Assembly: GCF_037975245.1 (NCBI RefSeq)
Contig: NC_092567.1
Location: 663,501 to 727,500, forward strand
Source: Apostichopus japonicus
Lineage: Eukaryota > Echinodermata > Holothuroidea > Aspidochirotida > Stichopodidae
Length of the DNA stretch: 64,000 bases
Direction of reading: 5' to 3'
This document shows positions 1-13,300 of the stretch, in pieces. Every line of letters starts with the position of its first letter. Position 1 is the first letter of the stretch. The notes beneath the pieces were generated by a model that saw only the letters and a program-made list of their open reading frames with translations, did not search any database and was not told where the DNA came from. The translations under genes were made by a program, and so were the position numbers.

Positions 1-1275
1 CGTTTGTGCATAGGCTAGCCTAATTTCTTAAATCTTGCTTAGGCTTACAAGTTACAGTTACAGAGACTTAGTGTAACCTTGCGACAGTGAAGTACCTATG
101 TTTAATTGATCATACTGTACGAGTATATAAGACCCTATCGTTGGTTAGGTCTAAGGCTAGGCTAGTTGGTTTCAGAAAGAATATGTTGGACGTATTTCTT
201 CATTATATAATGTTGCATCACATAGGGAGTACAGTAGCCTACACACATAAAAAACAATTGTTGAGCTGTGATAATCTTAGCCTGGCCTAGCGTAACTAAA
301 CCATTTATGACTATGATTAAACATGACAAAAGTTGGGCCTAGGCTAGGCCTATTTCGTACTGGATAGTGATGATTTGGACTTAGTTTAAAAGTTCAATTA
401 AGGTAGATCGTCTTTCATCAAGTTTGTGAAAATTGCATTTAGAGATTGTTAGTAAACTTCAATTGGGGCGTAGGCTACAGCCTATTCTAAGCCTAGGCCT
501 ACTGTATGTTGCTGTTACTTGTACTGACCAGTATGAAATTCCCAAGATGGCATTGTTGTTCCTACTGTTCCTCATTAGACATAGGCCCAAACCAACATCC
601 TACTGTGGAAATAATTTAGTGTTCAAATTTTTGTGTTTGTACAGTACTTTGAAGGATATGAGGTTTGTGTTATCATGGTTTCTGTGCAAACAACTGCTAT
701 ATCATTACACTTGCACAGGAATTTGACCATTTTAAATAGCATTTGCAATGCTATCGTGGACAAATGATTCCATGCCTATGCTTAGGCCCTAAGCATTTAT
801 GTTGCAGATGCATTTTACTATGTGTTACCAGATAAGTTATGCTCCTAGTACGGTATGTGCATAATGCAAGTTGTTCATATATGTGTAAAGTGCTGTCATT
901 TTAACATATTGTTATCCAATTATGCCTATTGGTTGTACTACATCTGTGATGCCAATAAATTTGGTTCCCTTCTATGGTGAAACCATAAGTAGAGGTTCTT
1001 CCCATACCTTTGTGATAGATTATCGATGTTCATGTGTGGGCATCTGCCTGTTGCAGAGGTAGCCTAAGACTATGTCATTTCATGAATGTTATTTTGTTAT
1101 CGGTACGGTTGTATAAAGATCCATTTTCCATCAATAGTGTGGATGCCACCCACATCTATATTCAGTAAACCAACTCTATGACCTCTCTTTTCTATTTACT
1201 TTAGCTTTGGTTTGAGTCAGATTTTACAGACGTCGTCAAATGGTTTAGCCATCATTCACCATCGCAGGGAACAAA
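1..1275. other. Upstream region of RIC8, no coding gene seen
   Basis: No protein-like open frame is supported here. The stretch is dotted with variants of the palindromic motif TAGGCCTAGGC (for example near 338-352 and 490-501). It must contain the RIC8 promoter and 5' UTR. A pyrimidine-rich tract ending in AG at about 1205, and another AG at 1230, could be the acceptor of an exon carrying the end of the 5' UTR, which would put the transcription start further upstream behind a non-coding exon. I cannot place the start site. Confidence 0.5.
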
Positions 1276-1365
1276 ATGGATGCCCAAGTGACTGCCATGT
1301 TACCAGTCCTTGGTGGTGGAAATACCACAGAAATTTGTAACAAATTGCAAGAATTTAACAAAGAG
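1276..1365 (+). CDS. RIC8A: RIC8 coding exon 1
   Basis: Residues 1-30, starting [10 protein letters not shown] and ending EFNKE; donor GTACAA. Ends in phase 0. The FNKE end matches the position of YNQE in the vertebrate protein. Confidence 0.9.
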
Positions 1366-4300
1366 GTACAATGCCTTATAACTTGTGCAGTAATCAGTTA
1401 AATTGTTAGTTTCTCAAATCCAGATTTAAATGTGCAAGAAATCTGACCATAAATACAGTGTTGACAATAGTGAGAAAAAATATTGATTGCATTTGCATCC
1501 ATGGGCAACAGCTTCGAATGCAAATAGGGTAGAAAACTGAACCAGTTTTTTGGGGTTATATGTAAATCAATCTATCGTCAGCTTCTGTTGTGTGGGCAAA
1601 TACACTTTGAACAAGAATGTTATTTAAACATGATGGTCACTGCAGGGAAACAAAAATGAACTGTTAATTTGGCTGGTGATTTGAAGCCCTGAAGACAGAT
1701 TTCAAAGTCAGTCTTGCAGTATAAGGATACTTCTTTATGCAAAAACTGGCAAGTCAAGCTGCGTTTTGAATTTTGTAATTATCAAATGCTAGCAAAGTGC
1801 TGATAAAGGAATAGCTATGGTTACTTTTGTGTGTGTGTGAATCACCTAGATGTCATGGGAGTGCAAACCAAAAAAACTACATATATAATGAAGAAATCAT
1901 ACAATATTAATCCAGGGGCTTTTACTATTCCAAAGCTTCAAGCTATATTGTCACACTGTTTAGTTACGATTTCCAAAGCATTATCACACTGTTTAGTATA
2001 TCTGTGTGTTTGGTGGAAGCATCCATTCACTACATATTTCCTATTTATTACTGTAATTATTAATGCACTTAAGAGAGTGTTGTGGGAGTCAGAAACAGGA
2101 ATTACACCAGCCTTCTGTGCCATCTTGATGTTTTCTTTAATATTCCTGCTTAGCATTCATTTGGCTGACTGTACACCTATACGATGGATTCAGTATCAAA
2201 ACAAAAGTCTGTCTGTTAGATGTTACAAGTGTAAGGACAAACATTTGAAGTTAAGCTTTAGCAGCAAACTGATTTGTAAAACACTTTTCCTTTTTCATGT
2301 ATAATATAATAATCAATATTTTGAATTGTTTAATCTTCTCAGCATGCACAAACGTTCGCCTTTGGACCCTTGCAGACTAAGACAAAAGAAGTAAGTATCA
2401 GTTGGTTTTGACTCGTTAATCATGATCGAGATATTTAATTGTGATGTAGTTAGAAAGACTAACGATTTAATCCTAACAGGATCTAACAATGTAAGAAAGT
2501 TACCGACAGATGAACGACCACTCTGCTCTGAGTCTAATTCATCGCAGGTGTTGCTCATGCCTGGGTTTTAAAACACAGACTTATGGCACAAGAACTTTCT
2601 CATATAGGCTCCTTACCTGTAATTGTAAAACTCACTTCAAGAACATGTTAAAAATGGTTTCAAATCGGTTCTTCTTTTTACTAATAGGTATATGTTGTAA
2701 CAATTGTTAAGTGCCACAAAAATGATTTCATAGTTTGTTTGGCGCTATATAAAAATTATGTATATTATTATTATTATTATGATTAATATGATTATAGATA
2801 AAGTTCACATTCTGAGGAAAGTTCACATAATGAGGAAAGTTCAAAGTAGACTGCTGAATGGCAAGTAGCTAACTTGACTTCACTGACTTCTTGAGGCCAC
2901 TTGAGTTTTATACTTGTGGTATACCTGTGTTATACTATTGTTATACTTGTGGTATACCTGTGTTATACTAGTTTTATACTTGTGGTATACCTGTGTTATA
3001 CTAGTGTTATACTTGTGGTATACCTGTGTTATACTAGTGTTATACTTGTGGTATATATACCTGTGTTATACTATTGTTATACTTGTGGTATACCTGTGTT
3101 ATACTATTGTTATACTTGTGGTATACCTGTGTTATACTAGTGTTATACTTGTGGTATATATACCTGTGTTATACTATTGTTATACTTGTGGTATACCTGT
3201 GTTATACTATTGTTATACTTGTGGTATACCTGTGTTATACTATTGTTATACTTGTGGTATACCTGTGTTTTACTAGTGTTGCTTGTGGTATACCTGTGTT
3301 ATACTAGTGTTGCTTGTGGTATACCTGTGTTATACTAGTGTTGCTTGTGGTATACCTGTGTTATACTAGTGTTGCTTGTGGTATACTCATCTTATACTTG
3401 TGTTATGTATGTAGTTGTGTTATTTGTGTTATACTCATGTTATACTTGTGTTATGTATACTTGTGTTATATTTGTGTTGCTTGTGTTATGTGTCCTCTTG
3501 TAACTTGTGTTATGCATACTCGTGTTACTTGTGTTATAATCCAGATCTCTTCAATGCTTAAGCTTTGTTTCCTCATTCAAGTTTCCTAGACATATTTCAC
3601 TCTGTGTAGTGTTTGCATGTTTGGCTGTGTGTGATAGATCGTTATACTTCAAATTATGAATTCTCTTATTTTGATCTGATTAATATCATTTATCATCGTT
3701 CTCCTCGTAGGAGTTTGTATCGAGCCTGTTGAAGGTTCTGGGCTCTCAGTCGAATCCAGAATGTGTCCATCTCAGCTTAGAGGCAGTCCGCATCCTCAGC
3801 AGGGAGAAGACGAGGATGTTTCAATTAGAACAGCCGACAGGAGTAAACACCCTACTCAGATTGGCTGGTCTTTCTAATAACGGTTATGAAATTAAGCCTG
3901 AAAGTAAGACATTTCTCCATATTTTTGTTATTTGCCCATTTGTTGATCATTTAGGTATGTTCTTGCAAACCATTTCGGCAAAATATTGATATATATATGT
4001 TTTAAAATGCAAGATCTAATAACTGTTAATTATGCACAAAACAACTTTAATGTTTCAATTAGTTATTCTTTTTTTGAAACTGTAATGTTGCACTTAGTTA
4101 TTCTTGTTTTGAAATATTATATTTCAAAGTAATGCTGACAACAAATATTCCATCTGTTTGCAAATTAAAGATGTGTTTAGAAGATCATTTGTAGATCTAA
4201 ACATATTTGTTTAAGAAAGATATAATCATACCCTGTAGGAAGGAGCACTACTGGTATAGTTTCATGAACACTTTTAAACTTCTATTTCTCCATCTATTAA

Positions 4301-7300
4301 GCTTTATACTCATCAGACTTCCTGCAGTTAGCTTCCTGCCCTAGAGCTTGCTGCTGTGATTGCCAAAAACTGTTGTTTTTGAAAAGACAATGCTCAGCAT
4401 ACTGTTAAAGCTCTTGGAATACAGACAGCCCTTGAGCAAAAACAAATTGTTTCCTAATTATGTTTGTAACTCTTCTGTTTATGATTTCCTAATTATGTTG
4501 TCCTTTTCTTCTTGTTTCTATTAAAATGAAATTAATCAAATTTGGCAAGTTCTTGAAACCAATGCTTGTACTTCATCACCCTCTTTACTCTGGAAGAAAT
4601 CCTTCCCCTGTAATGTCATGTCTCAGTTTATTGTTAGGTTGACATTTATTGACATTTGTTGTTTTTTCATGTTTTATTCACAGTTATTACAGAAGCTCAG
4701 AAGTGTTTGTGCAATCTAATTTATTTAAGTACCAAGGTTCAGAGAATTTGTGGGTAAGTAGAAAACTGGGAGAACTTATAAAAAGATGTTTTACTACTTG
4801 CCAGCTTCATATGAAAATAATACCTACATCCCTCATTTTAACCTTTCAGCGCTAAAATTCAAACACTTGTGTTCATGGTTGAGTTTAAAATTGTTGCTTG
4901 TTTATTATTTCAACAACTTTGAAGTAAACTCATTAATTCATTTCATTCTATGTTGAGATGATATCCTTGTATTGTTTATTTCACAATCAATTCTTTTTCT
5001 CCAACAGGGAGAGTAATGAGTGCACAGCCAACCTGCTTGCCAGGGTTAAGCAGTATCACAATGCTGCCATCACTGAGGATATGAAGGTACAATAGCAACT
5101 GAACCAGTTATCATTTAATCTTTTCTGTTAGTGGAAACTATTCTACAGTTGCAGAAATGGTGTAACACTTGATTGTCTGGAAGTGAAGCGGCCATGGCAT
5201 TCTTTGTACGTGTGTCCTTTGTATGTGTGTCCTTTGTATGTGTGTCCTGTGTATGTGTGTCCTGTGTATGTGTGTCCTGTGTATGTGTGTCCTGTGTATG
5301 TGTGTGCTGTGTATGTGTGTCATTTGTATGTGTGTCCTGTGTAGGTGTCCTGTGTATATGTGTCCTGTGTATATGTGTCCTGTGTATGTGTGTCCTTTGT
5401 ATGTGTGTCCTTTGTATGTGTGTCCTGTGTAGTGTGTGCTATGTATGTGTGTGTCCTGTGTAAGTGTGTGCTGTGTATGTGTGTGCTATGTATGTGTGTC
5501 CTGTGTATGCGTGTCCTGTGTATGTGTGTCCTGTGTATGTGTGTCCTGTGTATGTGTGTCCTGTGTATGTGTGTCCTGTGTATGTGTGTCCTTTGTATGT
5601 GTGTCCTGTGTAGTGTGTGCTATGTATGTGTGTCCTGTGTAAGTGTGTGCTGTGTATGTGTGTGCTATGTATGTGTGTCCTGTGTATGCGTGTCCTGTGT
5701 ATGTGTGTCCTGTGTATGTGTGTCCTGTGTATGTGTGTCCTGTGTAAGTGTGTCCTGTGTATGTGTGTGCTGTGTATGTGTGTCCTGTGTATGTGTGTGC
5801 TGTGTATGTGTGTCATTTGTATGTGTGTCCTGTGTAGGTGTCCTGTGTATATGTGTCCTGTGTATATGTGTCCTGTGTATGTGTGTCCTTTGTATGTGTG
5901 TCCTTTGTATGTGTGTCCTGTGTAGTGTGTGCTGTGTATGTGTGTCCTGTGTAAGTGTGTGCTGTGTATGTGTGTGCTGTGTAAGTGTGTCCTATGTATA
6001 TGTGTGCTGTGTATGTGTGTGCTATGTATGTGTGTCCTTTGTATGTGTGTGCTGTGTGTGTGTTTGTGTGTCCTTTGTATGTGTCCTGTTTATGTGTGCC
6101 CTGTGTATGTGTTTCCTGTGTTTGTGTATGTGTGTGCTGTGTATGTGTATGTGTGCCCTTTCTATGGGCTGTTGAAAGCCCTCTTGCAAAGTACATTGAG
6201 CAATCAATTGATCTATTTGATGATCATCTTTTCTTGTTTGTCCATGTTGTCTTCACAACTGTAGGCCTACTTGTCTCTATGTGTGCTTACTAACAGATCA
6301 ATATTGAATAACTAACATCCAGTTTCACAGATCTCTCATCCCATGTAGTGTAGTTCATGGCTTCCACAATAACTTGATGATTAGTCATTGTTATAGAACA
6401 AAGGCTTACAGTACAGTAACTTAATATCATTTCTGGTGCTTTTGTTACCAATCTGGTTAGTGAACTCATAACTCCATATATATGCTTTCGTCCTACATGG
6501 ATATATATATCTATACTACAAAGGAGTAAAATTTATTAATGTGTTTCTCAGTGTCCATTGTGTTGTTTAATCTGTGTATATGTTCTAAGTTATGTTATAT
6601 GTTTATCATGGAATGCAGGCTTCTTAGAAGATATTCACATGAATTGGCAAATGTATCTCTAGTTATGCATCTTATGTAATGCCATGGTTTGCTCAATATA
6701 TGTTTACTCTTAGTAGGACCGGTGTATGTAGGAGGTGAGGGGGGGTGTGGGTGTGGTATAGGAGGAGAGGGGCAGGGGGGCCCTGTAGTGTAAGAGAGGC
6801 GCGTGTAGGATGGGGATGCCATGTTGGAGTTTGGCAGATATCTAAGGTTGTTTCATGTTTCAGAAATCTACATTTCTTCTTCTCTTGAGTGTATTCGACA
6901 TTCTTATAATTCTGTCATTTCTTTTATTATTTCTTCATTTCAGTTTTTTGATATGAGATTCCTGTTCCTTCTCACTGCACTTTGCCCAAACTTGAGGTAA
7001 GTCCTTTGTCTTTCAAGCTCTGTTGTTATCGAATCCATATTTCTGTAATCACAAATCAATGTGGTTTTAACCCTATTCCCCCCCCCCCCTCCCCAATTTT
7101 GTAGGAAGCAAGCAAGTTGTTGCTCCCATCCAAGTTTAGTTTAGTTTAGTAGAAAAAAAGGACCAGGAGGGACACTCAAGTCCCCATCAAGGACCCTATA
7201 GGAGAGAAGAAAAACTGAAGACACAAACACTCAGACCCGATAACAATGCTTAAAGTGCTTGTCCAAAGCATTCTTAAACCCATTCACACTACTTGCAAGT

Positions 7301-10300
7301 AAGACTTTCTCATATTAGTGTCGAATGTCCAATCTAAATGCTGATAACACACACACTTATGGATTGTTAGTGTGTATTAGCATTGAATGTCCACTCAAAA
7401 TTCATCTTTAAAACTAGTTTCTAATGTGTGTTGTGCAGGATTAACATGTTGAAAAAATATCAATTCTCTCAACTTGTAATAATCCTACCAACCTAACAGG
7501 ACTGGCTTGTAAAAGTGCTATTCACTGTAAGAAAATGATAAGTGGATAAATTGAAGAGCTGTCTTCATCATTGCAAGGACAGTACTGACCTTCTTACTTT
7601 GTTTTCTTCTCATCAGAAATAGGGTTCGTTCAGAGTACAATGGGGTGGCCATCCTCACAGATCTGTTAGAGTCCAGTTGCTTCGGGTTACGGGAGGCAGC
7701 GGCCGGCGGTTCCACGACGTTGTCCGAACCGGATCAACTCAACGAGAAGCAGACGGACATGGCCTGTGAAATACTGAAGGCTGTTTTCAATACAATTATT
7801 CATGCGACTGTCGGACAAATTGTAGGAGTAAGTCCTAATTAGATTGCACTAATTAGAATGTATTGAATATACATGCAAGGAATTTCTAACTATTTTGTAT
7901 GTTTTTGGTTATTTGCAATTCTTGCATACTTGTATACTTGCATTCTTGCATACTTGCAATGTCCAGAATAGTACTTCTGGACATAGTACTTCTGAAATAG
8001 TACATTTGGAATAGTACTTGCAATGTCCAGAATAGTACTTCTTCAAACACAAACAGAAGCTGTGTTTGTATTTGATATTGATCCATATGATTAACTACTG
8101 ATATTACATCAGGCAAGTGTATGAGGGACAAGATAAAGGCAGTTCTCATCTTTCCGAATCAGTTTAGAATGACAATTGTCAGTGTGATGAATTGGAGACA
8201 GTGAAGAGTTGACCAGATTCATTAGAATAATACAAATCTTACAATATTATCATGTTGTTGGAAGAAGCAGAATTGAGTATTAAGAACTAATACATCTATG
8301 CTATTTTCATGTGGATCCTTCATTTCGTTCAACTATATAGTTTAAGGGCATGCTTCTTGTTTGTATTGTAGGAGAGCGATGATGTCATGAGAAAGCAAGG
8401 TCAGTTGCTGAGAAGGTTACTGATGGCAGAGTCAATATCAGATGACAAGACAGATGAATTGTCCAGGTAAGTGACATTACATCGCTAATAGGGGATGACA
8501 AGACAAATGCTGTGTCCTGGCAAGTTAGAGCATATATTAAAGACTAGATGACAGTGATAGCATATTGCTAACAGATGCCAGGACAGATGAACTGTCCACG
8601 TAAGTGACAGCACATTGCTGTATCAGGTAGCAGGACAGATGAACAGTCTTGGGTAAGTGACAGCACATTATTAGGTATCAGATGATAGATTAAGTGTTCA
8701 GATACATCACAACTTCTTTCTAAACAAAGACAGTGATAGACTTATTAATCAGATTGTCTTAGCATCTCAGACCAACAATGAATTTTCTATTGAAGTGCCA
8801 TTATGAACTAGGCTGTATTTGGGAGCTGGTTTTAAGTTAGAGTCAAGTTAATACTATGCTACTGTTTGTGCTGTATGTTTTACAGTCAGACGATCAACGT
8901 TCTCACCTGTCATCTCCCAAGTCAATGTATCGGCGAACTCATTCCAGAAACGCTAGAGGGCGCTGCAGGGGGCAGAGCTATGTACGATGGACATAATATG
9001 GATGCAATTGTAAGGATCTTGAACTTTGTGGAAAATAGAATAGACAGAGTAAGTATATATTGCAAATCAGGAACATAAATAGTTGTAGTCTTTGTGTATA
9101 TTATTGATATAAACCTCATATTCCTTGAACAATGTTTGTAGTGGATAGATCTTTTTTGTAATTTAATGAGATCAAGTGACTGAATAGAGGTTCAAGCCAT
9201 GATGGGATTATTGACATGTTATTTATAGCTCTTGTTGCTAACCGTGGTGTGCAATAAGTAATCATTTACAGGGGGAATGGTACATCAAAACAATCGCAAC
9301 TCTTTGCAACTAAACAAATGTTTTCTTTTCTTTGTCCCGGTAGACTAACAGGAATTCTGGCAAAGGAGTTGTAGAATTGCTCAGCCCCAGTTTTAGTGCA
9401 CTCAGCATCCTATCAAAATCCAACCGACACATCCGCAAGTTCCTCCGAGAAATGGTAAAACTTTTTATCTTTATTTGAATATCACTTTTTCTTTGGTAGC
9501 ATCATAATATTATGCTGTCTGCAGTGTAGAATTGCACTTGGTTAATGATTGAAACAGTTTTAGTATGCAAAATGTTTTTTTTTTTGTGGTGTGAAGTGCT
9601 GTGTATAAACAACAGAGACATGAATTTAGTAAACTGCTTGATGACTTTTAGCCATGATGTGGACTGATCTTATGAGTCAGTTGTGTGTTTTTGGTCATGA
9701 CTTGCGATCTGACGGTGAACTAAACTTGAAACTTAACTATGGGGAATTTGATTTCAATAATTTCTGTTGTTGACCGGAAAATTGAGTTAGGTTGCTTGTG
9801 GAGTCTAGTGAGATAGAAGTTACCTTACTCCTTTTTTGCCAAACCTTATCTGAACTACTTCAATCAATGACTTGGAAATAATGACAATTTGATCAGGTGA
9901 GGTAATGATTCTGTGAGTCACTTGTCTAGTTAGACTTCAGCAGGTGACTTGAAAATTACTTCCATCAGGTGACTTGAAATTATGGCATATCATCACTAGG
10001 ATGTGAATTACTTGTGACTTGTATTACAAAGTGACTCACTGTTTAACTTGAAACAGCAATTTATCAGGTGAACTTGGCATTCAGTTGATAAGAGGAACAT
10101 GGTTTGAAAATATCAGCTCATTGCTTGGATGTGTCTGATTGGCAACGTCTGGTTTACTGGATTGAAACTGACCTTTAACCTCAGTTTTGAATCTCCAAAC
10201 AGTACTCATTCATTACAATATACAGATGTTCCATATTTCCATGTGCACATGTATCTCAAATTACATATTCATACTCTATATTGTCATATTAGATACATAT

Positions 10301-13300
10301 TTTATTCAGATGTTCCATATTTCCATGTGCACATATCATCTCAAATTACATATACTCATACTCTTTATTGTCATATTAGACACATGTTTTATTCAGGTGT
10401 CCCATATTTCCATGTGCACATGTATCTTGAATTACTAGATTCATACTCTATATTGTCATATAGGATACATATTTTGTACCCTAATATTACATCTCCAGTC
10501 GTATTTATTTACAAGGTTACTGCAGCTTTTCATTTGTTGTATTACCTCTCTATCTTGCTAGGTTTTACCACCTCTAAAAGAAGCCAGTAAACTACCAGAA
10601 GAAGGTGGAGACCTCAGAAATAAGTAAGTGTTAGCCATAGTTGTGATTCCTGTAGTTGCAATTATTTGACCTCAGAAATAAGTAAGTGTCAGCCGTAGTT
10701 GTGATTCCTGTAGATTTCATTATGTGTCCTCAGAAATAACTTAGGGTCAGCCGTAGTCTTGATTCCTGAAGATGCCATTATGTGACCTCAATAAGTGTAT
10801 TTTATATGTGTATTTTCTTCCCTTCTCAGTTAAACTCCTGTACTGTACCCTATTACTGTACTATATCACTGTACCCTATTACTGTACCCTGTACCCTATT
10901 ACTGTACCCTATTACTGTACCCTGTACCATATTACTGCACCCTGTACCCTATAACTGTACCCTGTACACTATTCCTGTACCCTATTACTGTACCCTGTAC
11001 CCTATTACTGTACACTATTCCTGTACCCTGTACCCTATTACTGTACCCTGTACCATATTACTGTACCCTGTATCCTATTCCTATACCCTATTACTGTACC
11101 CTGTACCCTATCACTGTACACTATTCCTGTACCCTGTACCCTATTACTGTACCCTGTACCATATTACTGTACCCTGTACCGTAGTACTGTACCCTATTAC
11201 TGTACCCGATTACTTTACCCTATTACTGTACCCTGTACCCTATTACTGTACCCTGTTACTGTACCCTGTACCCTATTACTGTACCCTGTACCCTATTACT
11301 GTACCCTGTACCCTATTACTGTACCCTGTACCCTATTACTGTACCCTAATACAGTACCCTGTACCATATTACTGTACCCTGTACCCTATTACTGTACCCT
11401 GTTACTGTACCCTATTACTCTACCCTATTTCTGTACCCTGTACCCTATTCCTGTACCCTATTACTGTACCCTGTACCCTATTACTGTACCCTATTACTGT
11501 ACCCTGTACCATATTACTGTACCCTATACCCTATTACTGTACCCTGTACCCTATTACTGTACCCTGTACCATATTACTGTACCATGTGCCCTATTACTGT
11601 ACCCTGTACCCTATTACTGTACCCTATTACTGTACCCTATTAATGTACCCTATTACTGTACACTATTACTGTACCCTGTACCATATTACTGTACCCTGTA
11701 CCGTAGTACTGTACCCTATTACTGTACCCGATTACTTTACCCTATTACTGTACCCTGTACCCTATTACTGTACCCTGTTACTGTACCCTGTACCCTATTA
11801 CTGTACCCTGTACCCTATTACTGTACCCTGTACCATATTACTGTACCCTAATACAGTACCCTGTACCCTATTACTGTACCCTGTACCATATTACTGTACC
11901 ATGTGCCCTATTACTGTACCCTGTACCCTATTACTGTACCCTATTACTGTACCCTATTAATGTACCCTATTACTGTACCCTGTACCCTATTAATGTACCC
12001 TTCTCTTGGTCCCACACACTTCTATTCACTCTATGGAGGTCTCCTCTCTTTCTCTAGCTCTCAGTTCTTGATTTGTCTCTTCTTTTCACAATCTATTCTC
12101 TGTGGTTTTTGTGCACAAAGTAGTTGACATTGCTTCTAGGATGCCATTCAGAGAACATGCTTATATTTTTTATCTTCTTGTTTAGACTTGTTCGATTGAT
12201 GACCAGTACCTCCACTGATGTCAAAGAGTCAGTCGCAGACTTCCTCTTCATACTCTGCAAAGAAAGTGGTAAGTAAACAATCTTCTAAAGATGGTAGTTG
12301 GCCTCTACCCTCCACAAAATCCTGACACATCCTTACATGGCAATCAAGCAAGGCTGAAATTGAGGAACCTTTCGAACACGCAAAAACTGGCCTTCCACTC
12401 TCCTGAGTAGTATTAATATTTGTTTAGCAGTTTTGACTTTTAATGGCACTGAATTTGAGCTCATAAAATACTATAGTTCCATCTAGGAAAAGTGCGATAC
12501 ATCTTTGCAGTTGTATAGCAATTTAAGTATTTTGCATAGCATTTTGCTAAGAATATGTTCATAGCCTATGCTATGCATATTGGATGTTTGACATTGACAG
12601 TCTCATAACTAAGTGCTTTGAACCATAGATGAAAGTTGAGGAAATTCCAGGTTGTAGTTACGATACCAGGATTCATGTTGCAACACTACCGGTTGTGTGA
12701 AATTTGCACTACCGCACAACGCTACAGTATAGATAACACGCATTCGGGACGGATATAATAGCGCCCTCTGTAGACAGTGCCCTCTGTAGACAGCGCCCTC
12801 TGTAGAAACCTTGAAGATCCTCCATTGGAGTACTTGGTAGTCTGCAGATAAGAATTCTAATCTGAATATTAATTTTGTTTTCACCAGTTGAGAGACTCAT
12901 CAAGTACACTGGATACGGTAATGCTGCTGGGATGCTGGCCAGAAGAGGTCTCCTGCTCGGAGGAAGAGGCAGTGAGGACTACAGCAGTGATGAAGATAGT
13001 GATACTGAGGAATATCAACAAATCAGAGATCAGTAAGTTATAAATATTACTTACAAGTTTCTTTAAGGCCCTGTGTCGAAAAAAAAACAGCTGCAACTGC
13101 TGCAAACTCCCCTGTAGCTAACCTGAATCAATATCCAATAATAGGGATTACCTCGGGTCCTCCTAGGCAGATCAGCAGTGCCTATGATATCAGGCTCCAC
13201 AACACCAAGGTTGTGTCCTACATAGCCCCCCCCCCCCCTCCAGCCTCCTACTTTTGATACGGTGCCTAACTTGAACTACGTAATAAGGTCTGCTTATATG

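Noticed and set aside
1831..2304. 157-codon open frame in RIC8 intron 1
   Set aside because: No recognisable domain, and overlapped by an equally open frame on the other strand; lies within an intron whose flanking exons join in frame.
5173..6293. Long overlapping frames on both strands rich in Cys-Val or Thr-His
   Set aside because: They are translations of a 15-bp minisatellite inside a RIC8 intron; the unit is a multiple of three so frames stay open by arithmetic.
10782..11960. 392-codon frame made of Tyr-Cys-Thr-Leu-Pro repeats
   Set aside because: Falls entirely in the CTGTACCCTATTA array in RIC8 intron 11; no start context, splice or family support.
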